Positions 28,292-37,989 of a stretch of 64,000 bases of DNA are shown one piece after another. The position numbers were made by a program, and so were the translations under genes. The stretch is from Pseudomonas inefficax (GTDB lineage Bacteria > Pseudomonadota > Gammaproteobacteria > Pseudomonadales > Pseudomonadaceae). Under the pieces are notes generated by a model. That model made no database searches, was not told the origin of the DNA, and was given only the letters and a program-made list of their open reading frames with translations. Numbering within the stretch: position 1 is the first letter of the stretch; each line of letters starts with the position of its first letter. Where the stretch lies: positions 275,774 to 339,773 of the forward strand of contig NZ_OPYN01000001.1 in the NCBI RefSeq assembly GCF_900277125.1. Reading direction: 5' to 3'.

Positions 28292-28604
28292 GCCGCCAGC
28301 GAGGCTCTGTGGGAGATTGCCCAGCCCTTTGGTCTGCGCTGTCGCACAGATAACTGAATTCGCAAGCGATCCTCGTGCCCTGTGGGAGCGGCTTTAGCCG
28401 CGAAGAACCCAACGCGGTGCATGGCACCGGCTGCGCCGGTGTTCGCGGCTAAAGCCGCTCCCACAGAGTCCGTGTAGCGCCTGCAAATCGAGTTCTCTGC
28501 GCGACAGCGCAGCCTTGGGAGATGGCGATCTCCCAACAAGCGAACGAAACGCCAAACGGCGAGGTGATTCCTGATCCAGTTGCTATACCTTAGTTATCAA
28601 CTGG
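28292..28604. other. Intergenic region between ampDh2 and the EAL gene
   Basis: This 313-bp gap holds one REP pair and otherwise no coding signal. The repeated phrase CTGCGCTGTCGCACAG / CTCTGCGCGACAGCGCAG (28333-28348 and 28495-28512) frames the REP as an outer, interrupted inverted repeat. The promoter of the EAL gene presumably lies in the last 60 bp. Confidence 0.55.
28379..28466. repeat. REP pair between ampDh2 and the EAL gene
   Basis: CCTGTGGGAGCGGCTTTAGC / CGCGAAGAA and its complement face each other. The spacer has its own hairpin (GCACCGGCTGCGCCGGTG). Confidence 0.92.
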
Positions 28605-30218
28605 ATGCCTTCGATGTCAGCCTTGATCGCCTTGCTGCGCCAAATTTTCTACCGTCCCTGGATGCTGGCCACATTGGCAGCACTGGCCAGCGCGGCTCTG
28701 TTGCTTTCTGCCAGTATCGGCATTGCCCTGCAACAGATGAAGCAAAGCGAGAGTGCACAGATGAACGCCCAGGGCGAACGCTTTCTCGAGCGCCTCGAGC
28801 AGGTGTTCGGCCAGTTGCGCGAAGGGGTCGACCTGTTGCAGGCGCAGCCCTTGCGCGGCTGCAGCCCGGCGATGCTGACGGCATTGCAGCAGGTAGGCCT
28901 GAGCTCACGCTTCATATATGAAGCGGCATACGTGGATGGTGATATCGCCTGTTCGAACCGCGGTGATGAGCGGGCGTTCGAACCCTTGCGCATCCCCGAC
29001 ATCCAGGGGCCGACCTACAGCTACTGGCTGAATACCACGACCGAGCCGAACGAGAACCTGGCCGCATTGATGCTGGGGAGGGGCAAGTTCGTGGTATCCA
29101 CCTCTCGTGGGCACCTGACCGATGTGGTCGACCTGCCCCCGGGCGGCAGCCTGGTCGTGGTGCTGGACAACGGCACCCGGGCTATCCCCGTGCTGGGCCC
29201 CCCGCAGGTATGGCCGCCACCCTCGGCCTGGTCGACCAGCCACAAGGCGCTGCTCGAACTCAGCGATCGCCTGATCTACCGAATGCCGACAAAGTCACCG
29301 GACTACCAACTGGTGCTGATTGCCCCGAGGGCGAGCCTGCCGTTGAGGATGAACGGCATGCTCTGGCTCCTGTTCCCCGGCAGTGTGCTGGCGGCCTGCT
29401 GCATCGGCTGGCTGGTGTTGCAACTGATCCTGCAGCGGCGGTCGATGAGCTCGGAATTGCAGAATGCCTTGCGTCGCGGCGAACTGCAGGTGCTCTACCA
29501 GCCGATCTTCGAGCTCGACAGCCGGCGCTGTGTCGGGGCGGAGGCCCTGGTGCGCTGGCGTCGCCCGGACGGCACCCTGACCAGCCCGGACCTGTTCATC
29601 CCGTTGGCGGAAAACACCGGGCAGATCCGCCAGATCACCGACTTTGTCCTGCAGCGTGTGCTGGAACAGTTAGGGCAACTGCTGCGCTCGCACCCCAACT
29701 TGTACATATCGGTGAACCTGGCGGCTTGCGATGTGATGGTGCCGCGCATTGGACGGGTGGCGGCACGCTTGCTGGCCATGCACCGGGTGGCGGCCAGCCA
29801 GATTGCCTTCGAGGTGACCGAGCGCGGCCTGATCGATGTGGTGGTGGCGCGCGACAACCTGCAGGCGCTGCGCGCGGTGGGGCATCAGGTGCTGATCGAC
29901 GATTTTGGTACGGGTTATTGCAGCCTGGCCTACCTGCAAACCCTGCCGGTGGACTGTTTGAAGATCGACAAGGCCTTTATCGATGCCCTGGGGCACGACG
30001 CCGCCAGCAGCGGTGTTGCGCCGCATATCATCCGCATGGCCCACGACCTGCACCTGCGGGTGATTGCCGAAGGCATCGAGTGTGAAGACCAAGCGGTACT
30101 GCTGAACAGCGAAGGGGTCAATTATGGCCAGGGCTGGCTTTTTGCCCGGCCACTGAATGCCCGGCAGTTTGCCGAACTGGTGACCCGAGGACGGTTGCCG
30201 CGGCGGGTTGAGCATTGA
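28605..30218 (+). CDS. CSS-motif EAL c-di-GMP phosphodiesterase
   Basis: This 537-aa inner-membrane protein has two helices (about residues 17-40 and 247-268) around a periplasmic CSS-type sensor domain. The EAL domain follows and looks catalytically complete: GAEALVRW, SVNLAACD, AFEVTERGLID, DDFGTGYCSLAYL, CLKIDKAFI and IAEGIECEDQ. It should hydrolyse c-di-GMP to pGpG. In related CSS-EAL proteins the periplasmic Cys pair is redox-controlled by DSB proteins; here Cys occurs in RGCSPAML and IACSNRG. A ribosome binding site is weak, so the start at 28605 is a best guess. Confidence 0.9.
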   Translation: MPSMSALIALLRQIFYRPWMLATLAALASAALLLSASIGIALQQMKQSESAQMNAQGERFLERLEQVFGQLREGVDLLQAQPLRGCSPAMLTALQQVGLSSRFIYEAAYVDGDIACSNRGDERAFEPLRIPDIQGPTYSYWLNTTTEPNENLAALMLGRGKFVVSTSRGHLTDVVDLPPGGSLVVVLDNGTRAIPVLGPPQVWPPPSAWSTSHKALLELSDRLIYRMPTKSPDYQLVLIAPRASLPLRMNGMLWLLFPGSVLAACCIGWLVLQLILQRRSMSSELQNALRRGELQVLYQPIFELDSRRCVGAEALVRWRRPDGTLTSPDLFIPLAENTGQIRQITDFVLQRVLEQLGQLLRSHPNLYISVNLAACDVMVPRIGRVAARLLAMHRVAASQIAFEVTERGLIDVVVARDNLQALRAVGHQVLIDDFGTGYCSLAYLQTLPVDCLKIDKAFIDALGHDAASSGVAPHIIRMAHDLHLRVIAEGIECEDQAVLLNSEGVNYGQGWLFARPLNARQFAELVTRGRLPRRVEH

Positions 30219-30243
30219 GTGATTGTTGCTGGCCTGCGAGTTC

Positions 30244-30363
30244 CCTGTAGGAGCGGCCTTGTGTCGCGATGGGCTGCAAAGCAGCCCCAGGATCTTGGCA
30301 ACAGTGCAGATATCGCAGGGGGCTGCTGTGCAGCCCATCGCGACACAAGGCCGCTCCTACAGG
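30244..30363. repeat. REP pair (class C), convergent junction EAL gene / kinB
   Basis: CCTGTAGGAGCGGCCTTGTG / TCGCGATGGGCTG and its complement (30329-30363) surround small hairpins GGGCTGCAAAGCAGCCC and GGGGCTGCTGTGCAGCCC. Confidence 0.92.
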
Positions 30364-30380
30364 GGGCGAGTCACGAGCCG

Positions 30381-32147
30381 TCAGACCGGCAGGGCCATGT
30401 AGAACTGGGTCCCCTGCCCCGGTCGGGAAAACACGCCCATGCGCCCGCCATGCAGCTGCACGATCTCTTTGCACAACGCCAGCCCCAGCCCCGCGCCGCC
30501 TTTCTTGCGCCCTACCTGTACGAAGGGCTCGAAGATGCGCCCTTGTTGCCCATAGGCAATGCCTTCGCCGTTATCTTCGACACTGATGATCACCCGCTCC
30601 GCATGCCGTCGTGCGTGCAGGCGGATACGCCCACCGCTGGCGGTATGGCGGATGGCGTTGTGCAACAGGTTGTCCAGCACCCGGTCAAGTTGGGTGACGT
30701 CGGCCTGGATACGCGGTAGCGGCGGCTCCAGCTCCGTGATCAGCTCGATCTGCTTGTGCGCCGCCGGTTCGGCAAAGCGCTGTTGTGCACGCCCCAGCAG
30801 TTCGTCGATGGCGCAGGGAGCCAGATCGAGCTTCTGCATCCCACTCTGGTAGCGGCTGAAGTTGAGCAGGTCGTTGATCAACTGGGTCAGGCGCTGCATT
30901 TCCTCGCCGATGGTCTCCAGCAGGTCATGCTCGCGCGACTCGGGCGGGAACTTGAGCCTCTCGCGCAACAGGCCGAAGGCCATGTGCATGCCGGTCACCG
31001 GAGTGCGCAGCTCATGGGAAGCGCGCAGCACGAATTCGCTGCGCACGCGTTCGAAGGCTCGCTGCTCGGTTACATCGTGCAATACCATCACCGCGCCAAG
31101 TATCGGCCCTTGCGGGTGGCTGACTGGAGTCAGGCTGTAGGCGAGCAGGCGCGTTTCGTCATCGACGTCCATGTTCAGGTCGTCAGGCTGGCGGTCGAGG
31201 TTGCCGCCGCGCAGTACCTGGCGTAGCTGCTGTTCCAGCTCTGGGCGCTGCAGGGCTTCGGCCAGGCTGCTGCCTGCGCGGCTATCGGTCCAGCCCAGCT
31301 GGCGCTGCGCCACCGGGTTGAGGTGCTCCAGGCGGCCTTGGCGATCGATGATCAGCAGGCCATCGTCAATGCTATCCAGTACGGCCTGCAAGCGTTGCTG
31401 GCCGGCCAGCAGTTCATCGACGTTGGTGGCCTGGTGCTTGCGCAAGGCATCGGCCATCAGGCCAAAGCGTCGGGTCAGTTGGTTCAGTTCCGTGGCTTGT
31501 GTGACCGGCAGGGTAACGTCGAAATCGCCCTTGCCGAGTTGGTCGGCTGCTTTGGCCAAGGCTTCGATCGGCTGGCCGAAGCGCCGGGCAATGTTGTGGG
31601 CGGTGATGAAGCCCAGTACCAGTACCACCAGGCCCATCAGGCCAAGTACACCGCTGACCAGCAGGGCGTGATCGCGGGTGTGCTCCTCGCTGCGGGTGAT
31701 GTGCTCCAGGGCCTGCTTGTGGGAATCGATCAGGTCGGTGCGGACCTGGTTGAACGCGGCCCCCAGTGGTTGCTCAACCCCCATGCTGCGCGAGGGCGCC
31801 GGGCTGTCGCGATAGGCCTGGAGGAAGGCCTGGTAATTGCTGCTGGCCTTGCTGAAGCCGGTGCGCTCGCCGCCTTGGTCCAGCCCTTGCTCGAGCAGTT
31901 TCTGGAAGTTTTCCTGCAGCAGCCGCAGGTTCTCCGGGGCGGTGTCTTCATCAAGGATCAGGGTCAACTGTTCGCCAAGGTTCTGGCGCAACTTCAGTCC
32001 TGTTTCCAGGGTGTGGGTGGTATCGCGCACCAGTCGCTGCTGCACCGTGGCCATTTGCAGCACGCTGACCAGGCCCAGCAGCAGCCCGAGCAGGGCCACG
32101 GTGACCAGCGCCGAGATGCTGAGGAAAAGCCGCGTGCGCAGCTTCAT
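30381..32147 (-). CDS. kinB: Sensor histidine kinase KinB
   Basis: This 588-aa membrane kinase is the partner of AlgB. Its domains in order are: helix about 8-30, periplasmic sensor to about 160, second helix 163-185, HAMP, PAS (VLDSIDDGLLIIDRQGRLEH), HisKA with phospho-acceptor His378 in ASHELRTPVTG, and HATPase (NLLHNAIRHTASGG, DNGEGI, GAGLGLALCKEIV). I chose the ATG at 32147 behind GAGGTGG. A GTG at 32162 overlapping the algB stop is the alternative. In P. aeruginosa KinB restrains AlgB and alginate overproduction. Confidence 0.93.
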   Translation of the reverse strand: MKLRTRLFLSISALVTVALLGLLLGLVSVLQMATVQQRLVRDTTHTLETGLKLRQNLGEQLTLILDEDTAPENLRLLQENFQKLLEQGLDQGGERTGFSKASSNYQAFLQAYRDSPAPSRSMGVEQPLGAAFNQVRTDLIDSHKQALEHITRSEEHTRDHALLVSGVLGLMGLVVLVLGFITAHNIARRFGQPIEALAKAADQLGKGDFDVTLPVTQATELNQLTRRFGLMADALRKHQATNVDELLAGQQRLQAVLDSIDDGLLIIDRQGRLEHLNPVAQRQLGWTDSRAGSSLAEALQRPELEQQLRQVLRGGNLDRQPDDLNMDVDDETRLLAYSLTPVSHPQGPILGAVMVLHDVTEQRAFERVRSEFVLRASHELRTPVTGMHMAFGLLRERLKFPPESREHDLLETIGEEMQRLTQLINDLLNFSRYQSGMQKLDLAPCAIDELLGRAQQRFAEPAAHKQIELITELEPPLPRIQADVTQLDRVLDNLLHNAIRHTASGGRIRLHARRHAERVIISVEDNGEGIAYGQQGRIFEPFVQVGRKKGGAGLGLALCKEIVQLHGGRMGVFSRPGQGTQFYMALPV

Positions 32148-32158
32148 GGGACGCCACC

Positions 32159-33505
32159 TCACAGGTTGTACTGCTTGCGCTTGCGGTACAGGGTGGAGGC
32201 ATCGATCCCCAAGGTCTTGGCTGCCTGGTCAAGGGTATCGCTGGCGGCCAGCACCGCGCCGATATGGGCGCGTTCCAGCTCATCCAGGCTCAGCGCGGCG
32301 CCGACGCGCGGAGCATTGCCTGCAGGCTGCTCGCCCATGCCCAGGTGGCTGATTTCCACACGTTCCTGCGGGCAGATGATGCTGGCCCGCTCTACCACGT
32401 TGCGCAGTTCGCGAATGTTGCCGGGCCAGCGGTAGTTGAGCAGGGCTGTGCGGGCTTCGTCACTGAAACCGCGGGCAGGCCGGGAGTATTCCTTGACGAA
32501 GCGGGCGAGAAAGCGGTCGGCCAAGGTCAGGATGTCTTCACTGCGCTCGCGCAGCGGCGGCAGGTGCAGGGTGATGACATTCAGGCGATACAGCAGGTCT
32601 TCGCGGAAGCGGCTCTCTCGCACCATCTCTTCGAGGTTGAGGTTGGTGGCGGCGAGGATACGCACATCGGCGCGACGGGTGACCGGGTCGCCGACGCGCT
32701 CGTATTCCTTGTCCTGGATGAAACGCAGCAGTTTGGGCTGCAAGGTCAGTGGGAAATCGCCGATCTCGTCGAGAAACAGCGTGCCCCCATCAGCCTGGCT
32801 GACACGCCCCAGGGTGCTTTCGCTGGCGCCGGTGAAGGCGCCGCGGGTGTGGCCGAACAACTCGCTTTCCATCAGCTCGGCGTTCAGTGACGGGCAGTTG
32901 ATGGTCACGCAGGATTTGCGCGCGCGCTTGCTCCAGCCATGTATGGCCCGGGCCAGCTCACCTTTACCTGTGCCTGACTCGCCAAGGATGAGGATGTTGG
33001 CATCGGTGGTAGCGACCTGGCGGGCGGTTTCCAGCACTGCCATCATCGCCGGACTGTGCGAGTCGAGGCCGTCCTTGGGTTTGCGCACTTCACCTTCCAG
33101 GGCCTCCAGGCGCGCGGAAAGCTGACGCACTTCCAACTGCTTGGAAGTAGCCAGGCGCAGCTGGTCGGGGCTGCACGGTTTGACCAGGTAATCGGCGGCA
33201 CCGGCCTGGATCGCGTCTACCGCCGTATCGATCGCCGAGTGTGCGGTGACGATCACCACCCGCATCCAGGGGGCCTGGATACGCATCTGCGCCAGCACAT
33301 CGAGGCCGTTGTCCTCGCCCAGGCGCAAATCGAGGAAGCAAAGGTCGAAGACCTGGCGTTGCAACAAGGCTTCGGCCTGGGCGGCGCTGTTGGCGGTGGC
33401 CACATTGTAGCCCTCGTCCTCCAGGCAGTAGCGGAAGGTGCGCAGGATCGCGGACTCGTCATCCACCAGCAGAATGCGGCCTTGGTTGTCCTGGGCTGAC
33501 TCCAT
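32159..33505 (-). CDS. algB: NtrC-family response regulator AlgB
   Basis: This 448-aa regulator has a receiver domain (phospho-Asp59 in LCFLDLRLG) and an AAA+ sigma54-activation domain with Walker A GESGTGKGELA. The intact sigma54-contact loop GAFTGA and Walker B GGTLFLDEIGDFPL follow. A Fis-type helix-turn-helix (LDQAAKTLGIDASTLYRKRK) is at the C-terminus. I chose the ATG at 33505 with AAGGAG upstream. It is the first gene of algB-kinB. Two sigma54 promoters lie on the opposite side of its promoter region, making them plausible targets. Confidence 0.95.
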   Translation of the reverse strand: MESAQDNQGRILLVDDESAILRTFRYCLEDEGYNVATANSAAQAEALLQRQVFDLCFLDLRLGEDNGLDVLAQMRIQAPWMRVVIVTAHSAIDTAVDAIQAGAADYLVKPCSPDQLRLATSKQLEVRQLSARLEALEGEVRKPKDGLDSHSPAMMAVLETARQVATTDANILILGESGTGKGELARAIHGWSKRARKSCVTINCPSLNAELMESELFGHTRGAFTGASESTLGRVSQADGGTLFLDEIGDFPLTLQPKLLRFIQDKEYERVGDPVTRRADVRILAATNLNLEEMVRESRFREDLLYRLNVITLHLPPLRERSEDILTLADRFLARFVKEYSRPARGFSDEARTALLNYRWPGNIRELRNVVERASIICPQERVEISHLGMGEQPAGNAPRVGAALSLDELERAHIGAVLAASDTLDQAAKTLGIDASTLYRKRKQYNL

Positions 33506-33662
33506 GTGCTGCGCTCCTTTAGGAAAGATCTTCATTTAGTGTGGGAAAAATCGGGCAAGTTGCATGGTCCATTGTGAAGGAACCTGTCCTTTGCATGCTA
33601 GCCACTGGCCAATCGGCGCTTGGAGGCCGCGCTTTTCAGATGATTTTCTTAGAGGGTCACGG

Positions 33663-33677
33663 TGGCACATTGGTTGC
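33663..33677 (+). promoter_or_regulatory. Sigma54 promoter upstream of the BON gene
   Basis: TGGCAC-ATTGG-TTGC matches the -24/-12 consensus TGGCAC-N5-TTGC exactly. GG is at 33664-33665 and GC at 33676-33677, a 12-bp offset. It lies 40 bp before the BON gene start and faces away from algB. Confidence 0.85.
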
Positions 33678-33716
33678 GAGGATTTTCAGTTTTTGCCTAC
33701 AAGAGGAGGCACTGTC

Positions 33717-34538
33717 ATGCGCTTTTCCATCCGCGCCGCCATGTTGGCAGCCACCCTGCTACCAGGGTTCACGCCGGTAGTCGCCGATCCGGTACAGGAC
33801 GCCCGCCTGGAGGGGGCGCTGCAAACCGCCCTGTCGCTGAACCGCATGCTCGACCCGTTCCGTATCCAGGTCGAGGTGGACGGCAAGCAGGCGCGGCTTT
33901 CCGGGGAGGTGGAGAACGACGTCGAGCGCCAGCTGGCAGAGCATGTGGCCCTGGCTACCCGTGGCATCGAGCAAGTGGACAACCAGCTGCAGGTCAATGC
34001 CCAGCTGGTGGAACGCCCGCTGGAGTTGCGTGCCTATGCCCAGCGCCTGGAGGATGCCACCCTGGCTGCAGTGATCCGTGCGCGGCTGTTGTGGAGCCGT
34101 ACCACCGAGAAGGCGCCTATAGATGTACAGAGCAGCGAAGGCGTGGTGACCCTGCGCGGCAAGGTCGACAGTGCCGAGGCCAAGGAGCTGGCTGGCGTGG
34201 TGGCGCGTACCACCGAGGGCGTGCACCTGGTCAACAACCTGGTCAGCCTCGATAGTGCCGCCATGGCCAAGGCCCGGGAAGCTCCGGTGGGGGTGCCGAC
34301 CGGCCCGCAGCCGAGCGACAGCTGGATCATCGACAAGATCCAGAACAGCTACCGGTTCAGCCGCAACCTTGATGGCCTGAACCTTAAGGTGGCCAGCGAA
34401 GAGGGGCTGGTTCGGCTTTCGGGCGAAGTGGTCAGCAGCGAGCAGAAAACCATCGCCGTGGAGATCGCCCGGCAGATCATCGGCGTGCGCGGGGTGGATG
34501 CCGACCTGCTCAAGGTGGCGACCAAGGTCGAGGGCTGA
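33717..34538 (+). CDS. Periplasmic BON-domain protein
   Basis: This 273-aa secreted protein has a signal peptide (MRFSIRAAMLAATLLPGFTPVVA). It carries three BON-like repeats: about residues 30-85 (VEVDGKQARLSGEVENDVER), 105-165 (VQSSEGVVTLRGKVDSAEAK) and 195-265 (LNLKVASEEGLVRLSGEV). BON domains bind phospholipid or peptidoglycan and occur in envelope-protective proteins such as OsmY and DolP. The ATG at 33717 follows AAGAGGAGGC. A perfect sigma54 promoter precedes it, and AlgB is encoded divergently. Confidence 0.88.
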   Translation: MRFSIRAAMLAATLLPGFTPVVADPVQDARLEGALQTALSLNRMLDPFRIQVEVDGKQARLSGEVENDVERQLAEHVALATRGIEQVDNQLQVNAQLVERPLELRAYAQRLEDATLAAVIRARLLWSRTTEKAPIDVQSSEGVVTLRGKVDSAEAKELAGVVARTTEGVHLVNNLVSLDSAAMAKAREAPVGVPTGPQPSDSWIIDKIQNSYRFSRNLDGLNLKVASEEGLVRLSGEVVSSEQKTIAVEIARQIIGVRGVDADLLKVATKVEG

Positions 34539-34612
34539 TCGTGCAATTCGCACGGCTGCACGGACCGCATCGTGCAGGATACGTCCTTGCCGATTTCGGG
34601 CGATTCGGATAA

Positions 34613-35206
<594 letters not shown>

Positions 35207-35208
35207 AG

Positions 35209-35679
35209 ATGGGCAGGAAGCGTTGGACATCCCTGGCTGCCGCCCTGTTACTGGGCGGCAGTGCGGCGGCGATGGCGGCCAATGACGGCCAGGTCCGGGT
35301 CGACCAGTTGCTCGGCTCGGACCCTGAGTACCGGGAAACCTGGCAGGACACGATCAAAGGCGAGGAACGCCTGCCTGATTGGGTGGTCAATCTGACCGGC
35401 AGTGCCCAGCAGCAGATGTCTGCCGTTACCGAAGACGGCGACAAGTATCTGGTCGGCCCATTATGCGAAGGCCCGGACAACTGCACCTACAAGCGCCTGA
35501 TCGTGGCGTTCAGCTGGGACAAGGACGATGCCTACGGGATGCTCGTGGAGGTACCCGAAGGTTTGCCCAACGACAAGTCGCCCACCCGCCATGCGCAGTA
35601 CCGCTGGCTGGGTGAACCGGACGACGGCATGAAGGCGATGCTGCAGGAGCAGCTCAAGCGTGACCCGAACTGGTACTGA
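35209..35679 (+). CDS. Inhibitor of vertebrate lysozyme (Ivy) family protein
   Basis: This 156-aa periplasmic protein has a signal peptide (SLAAALLLGGSAAAMA). A Cys-bounded loop, CEGPDNC at residues 86-92, corresponds to the CKPHDC active-site plug of E. coli Ivy. Flanking strands YLVGPL and YKRLIVAFSW fit the fold. Pseudomonads carry two Ivy-type proteins, and this position near gltP corresponds to the second type. Divergent loop residues mean that lysozyme inhibition is not certain; a wall-protection role is inferred. Confidence 0.85.
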   Translation: MGRKRWTSLAAALLLGGSAAAMAANDGQVRVDQLLGSDPEYRETWQDTIKGEERLPDWVVNLTGSAQQQMSAVTEDGDKYLVGPLCEGPDNCTYKRLIVAFSWDKDDAYGMLVEVPEGLPNDKSPTRHAQYRWLGEPDDGMKAMLQEQLKRDPNWY

Positions 35680-36422
35680 GCGTTTGTACCCGGTACGGAT
35701 GAAAGGTCATGCACTGTCACACAATAGAAGCTGAACCTTTCTATATTTCAGCCTTCTATGATGCGCCGCCCCGAGGAGGGGCTGCACATGACCAAGGGGC
35801 CGGGCCGTTCTGATTGTTGCAGGATCGGAGTGGCCTAGGGGTACAGGGAGTACCTCCAGCAATGGGCCGGGTCAGGAAAGGCGGAATCGGAAGTTTCAGG
35901 TCGGCGGTGTCATAGGGGCACTTGACCAGACCTGGCTTCCGAGGAGCCATGTAGGAAACGTCTCTTCCCTGCACGATTTTCTCTTCGAGACACATTTTGT
36001 CTCGACCGCACATCAATTTTTTTCGATCATACCGGCGCTTGTTCAAGCGGCATTTCAGCCATTCGGATTGTCGAACAGGCCATCTTCCCCATCCTTTTCA
36101 TCCTGCCAAATCTGCCTAAATATGGCGGTTTGGTCTTGTTCGGGATTCCGAACGTTGTAAATCAAGCACTTGCGAACCTCCCGTTTTGGTCAGAAACGTT
36201 ATGCATAAACGGCATGGGTCATGCGCTTCCGGCATTAGATTTCCCCCTTTGCCATCGCAATAGTTGCCGCCTTTTTCGCCGGTCGAGCGCCCTGTCGCTT
36301 GCCTGCGGTGTCCTTACATGAAGTCGCCGGACGGAAGCAGCTGCTGCTCGTGACCTAGCCAACGGCTCTGTTACGGGCTTTTCCGTTGGGTAGCCATGAC
36401 CACTAGAACAAAGGGTAAAGAC
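35680..36422. other. Long non-coding region upstream of gltP
   Basis: These 743 bp have no convincing gene and are more AT-rich than the surroundings. Visible elements are the hairpin CGAGACA-CATTT-TGTCTCG (35986-36004), the palindrome GTTCGGGATTCCGAAC (36138-36153) and the stem GCCCCGAGGAGGGGC (35767-35781). CAACGGCTCTGTTACGGGCT followed by TTTCCGTTG occurs just before gltP (about 36360-36389). It probably holds the gltP promoter and regulatory sites. Confidence 0.6.
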
Positions 36423-37751
36423 ATGAAGAAGGCAAAACTGAGCCTCGCCTGGCAGATCGTCATCGGTCTGGTCCTGGGTGTTGCAATCGGCGCGCTACTG
36501 AATCATTTCAGTGCAGAAAAGGCATGGTGGATCAGCAATGTCCTCCAGCCTGCTGGTGACATCTTCATTCGCCTGATCAAGATGATCGTCGTCCCGATCG
36601 TGATTTCGTCGCTGATCGTGGGTATCGCCGGGGTTGGCGACGCGAAGAAACTGGGCAGCATCGGCCTGAAGACCATCATCTACTTCGAAGTGGTGACCAC
36701 CATCGCCATCGTCGTCGGGCTGGTGTTGGCCAACCTGTTCCACCCGGGCGCCGGCATTGACATGAGCACCCTGGGGACCGTGGACATCTCCAAGTACCAG
36801 GCCACCGCGGCCGAAGTGCAGCATGAGCACGCGTTCATCGAAACCCTGCTGAACCTGATCCCGTCGAACATCTTCGCAGCGCTGATGCGTGGCGAAATGC
36901 TGCCGATCATCTTCTTCTCGGTAATGTTCGGCCTGGGCCTGTCGAGCCTGCAGGCAGAGCTGCGCGACCCGCTGGTACGTACCTTCCAGGCGGTTTCCGA
37001 GACCATGTTCAAGGTCACCCACATGATCATGAACTACGCCCCTATCGGCGTGTTCGCCCTGATCGCCGTGACCGTCGCCAACTTCGGTTTCAGCTCGCTG
37101 CTGCCGCTGGCCAAGCTGGTGCTGCTGGTGTACTTCGCCATCGCCTTCTTCGCCTTCATGGTGCTGGGCCTGGTCGCCCGCCTGTTCGGCTTCTCGGTGA
37201 TCAAGATCATGCGCATCATGAAAGATGAGCTGATCCTCGCCTACTCCACCTCCAGCTCCGAAACCGTGCTGCCGCGCGTGATCGAGAAGATGGAGAAGTA
37301 CGGTGCACCGAAGTCGATCTGTTCGTTCGTGGTACCGACCGGCTACTCGTTCAACCTCGACGGTTCGACCCTGTACCAGAGCATCGCGGCAATCTTCATT
37401 GCCCAGCTGTACGGTATCGACCTGTCGTGGAGCCAGCAGCTGCTGCTGGTGCTGACCCTGATGGTCACTTCCAAGGGTATCGCTGGCGTACCGGGTGTTT
37501 CCTTCGTGGTGCTGCTGGCCACTCTGGGCAGCGTTGGCATCCCGCTGGAAGGCCTGGCCTTCATCGCCGGTGTCGACCGGATCATGGACATGGCCCGTAC
37601 AGCGCTGAACGTTGTCGGCAACGCTCTGGCAGCCCTGGTCATCGCCCGTTGGGAAGGCATGTACGACGCAGCCAAAGGCGAGAAGTACTACGCCTCGCTG
37701 ATGGCCGGTAAGCAGGAAGCGGCCATGGTTGGCGAAGCTGCCAAGCGCTGA
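36423..37751 (+). CDS. gltP: Proton/glutamate-aspartate symporter
   Basis: This 442-aa DAACS family symporter has the Ser-rich re-entrant loop STSSSETVLPRVIEKMEKYG. It also has FVVPTGYSFNLDGSTLYQS (substrate and cation contacts) and TSKGIAGVPGVSF (second re-entrant loop). It imports glutamate and aspartate with protons. I chose the ATG at 36423 (MKKAKLSLAW), preceded by AAAGGGTAAAG. An in-frame ATG at 36396 would add nine polar residues. Confidence 0.93.
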   Translation: MKKAKLSLAWQIVIGLVLGVAIGALLNHFSAEKAWWISNVLQPAGDIFIRLIKMIVVPIVISSLIVGIAGVGDAKKLGSIGLKTIIYFEVVTTIAIVVGLVLANLFHPGAGIDMSTLGTVDISKYQATAAEVQHEHAFIETLLNLIPSNIFAALMRGEMLPIIFFSVMFGLGLSSLQAELRDPLVRTFQAVSETMFKVTHMIMNYAPIGVFALIAVTVANFGFSSLLPLAKLVLLVYFAIAFFAFMVLGLVARLFGFSVIKIMRIMKDELILAYSTSSSETVLPRVIEKMEKYGAPKSICSFVVPTGYSFNLDGSTLYQSIAAIFIAQLYGIDLSWSQQLLLVLTLMVTSKGIAGVPGVSFVVLLATLGSVGIPLEGLAFIAGVDRIMDMARTALNVVGNALAALVIARWEGMYDAAKGEKYYASLMAGKQEAAMVGEAAKR

Positions 37752-37774
37752 GCCTGACTGCTTTTTTGACCAAG

Positions 37775-37799
37775 AGCCCCGACTTGTCGGGGCTTTTTG
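37775..37799 (+). terminator. Intrinsic terminator of gltP
   Basis: AGCCCCGAC and GTCGGGGCT form a nine-pair stem with a tight TT loop, followed by TTTTT. Confidence 0.92.
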
Positions 37800-37814
37800 T
37801 TGCCTGTGAGATTT

Positions 37815-37923
37815 GGGGCCGCTTTGCGGCCCTTTCGCGACGCAAGGCCGCTCCCACAATGGCCGGTGTTCGCCGATCTCTGTGGGAGCGGCCTTGTGTC
37901 GCGATACGAGGGCGCAGCCCTCG
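37815..37923. repeat. REP pair (class C) between gltP and the SpmAB-like gene
   Basis: The outer GGGGCCGCTTTGCGGCCC is followed by TTTCGCGACGCAAGGCCGCT. The inverse copy starts at 37881 and ends with GAGGGCGCAGCCCTC. Confidence 0.9.
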
Positions 37924-37989
37924 CCTGCGGTCTCCAGCCTTGAGCCCCGATACGCTATCATTCGGGCATTTTTCAGGGGGAACACTCGG

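Noticed and set aside
35756..36046. 96-codon open frame on the minus strand upstream of gltP
   Set aside because: Composition is odd (Pro, Arg, Cys-rich), there is no ribosome binding site, and it overlaps the hairpin at 35986-36004. Better read as non-coding.
36130..36321. 63-codon plus-strand open frame near gltP
   Set aside because: No ribosome binding site, Cys/Leu-rich mixed composition, and it covers the palindrome at 36138-36153. It looks non-coding.
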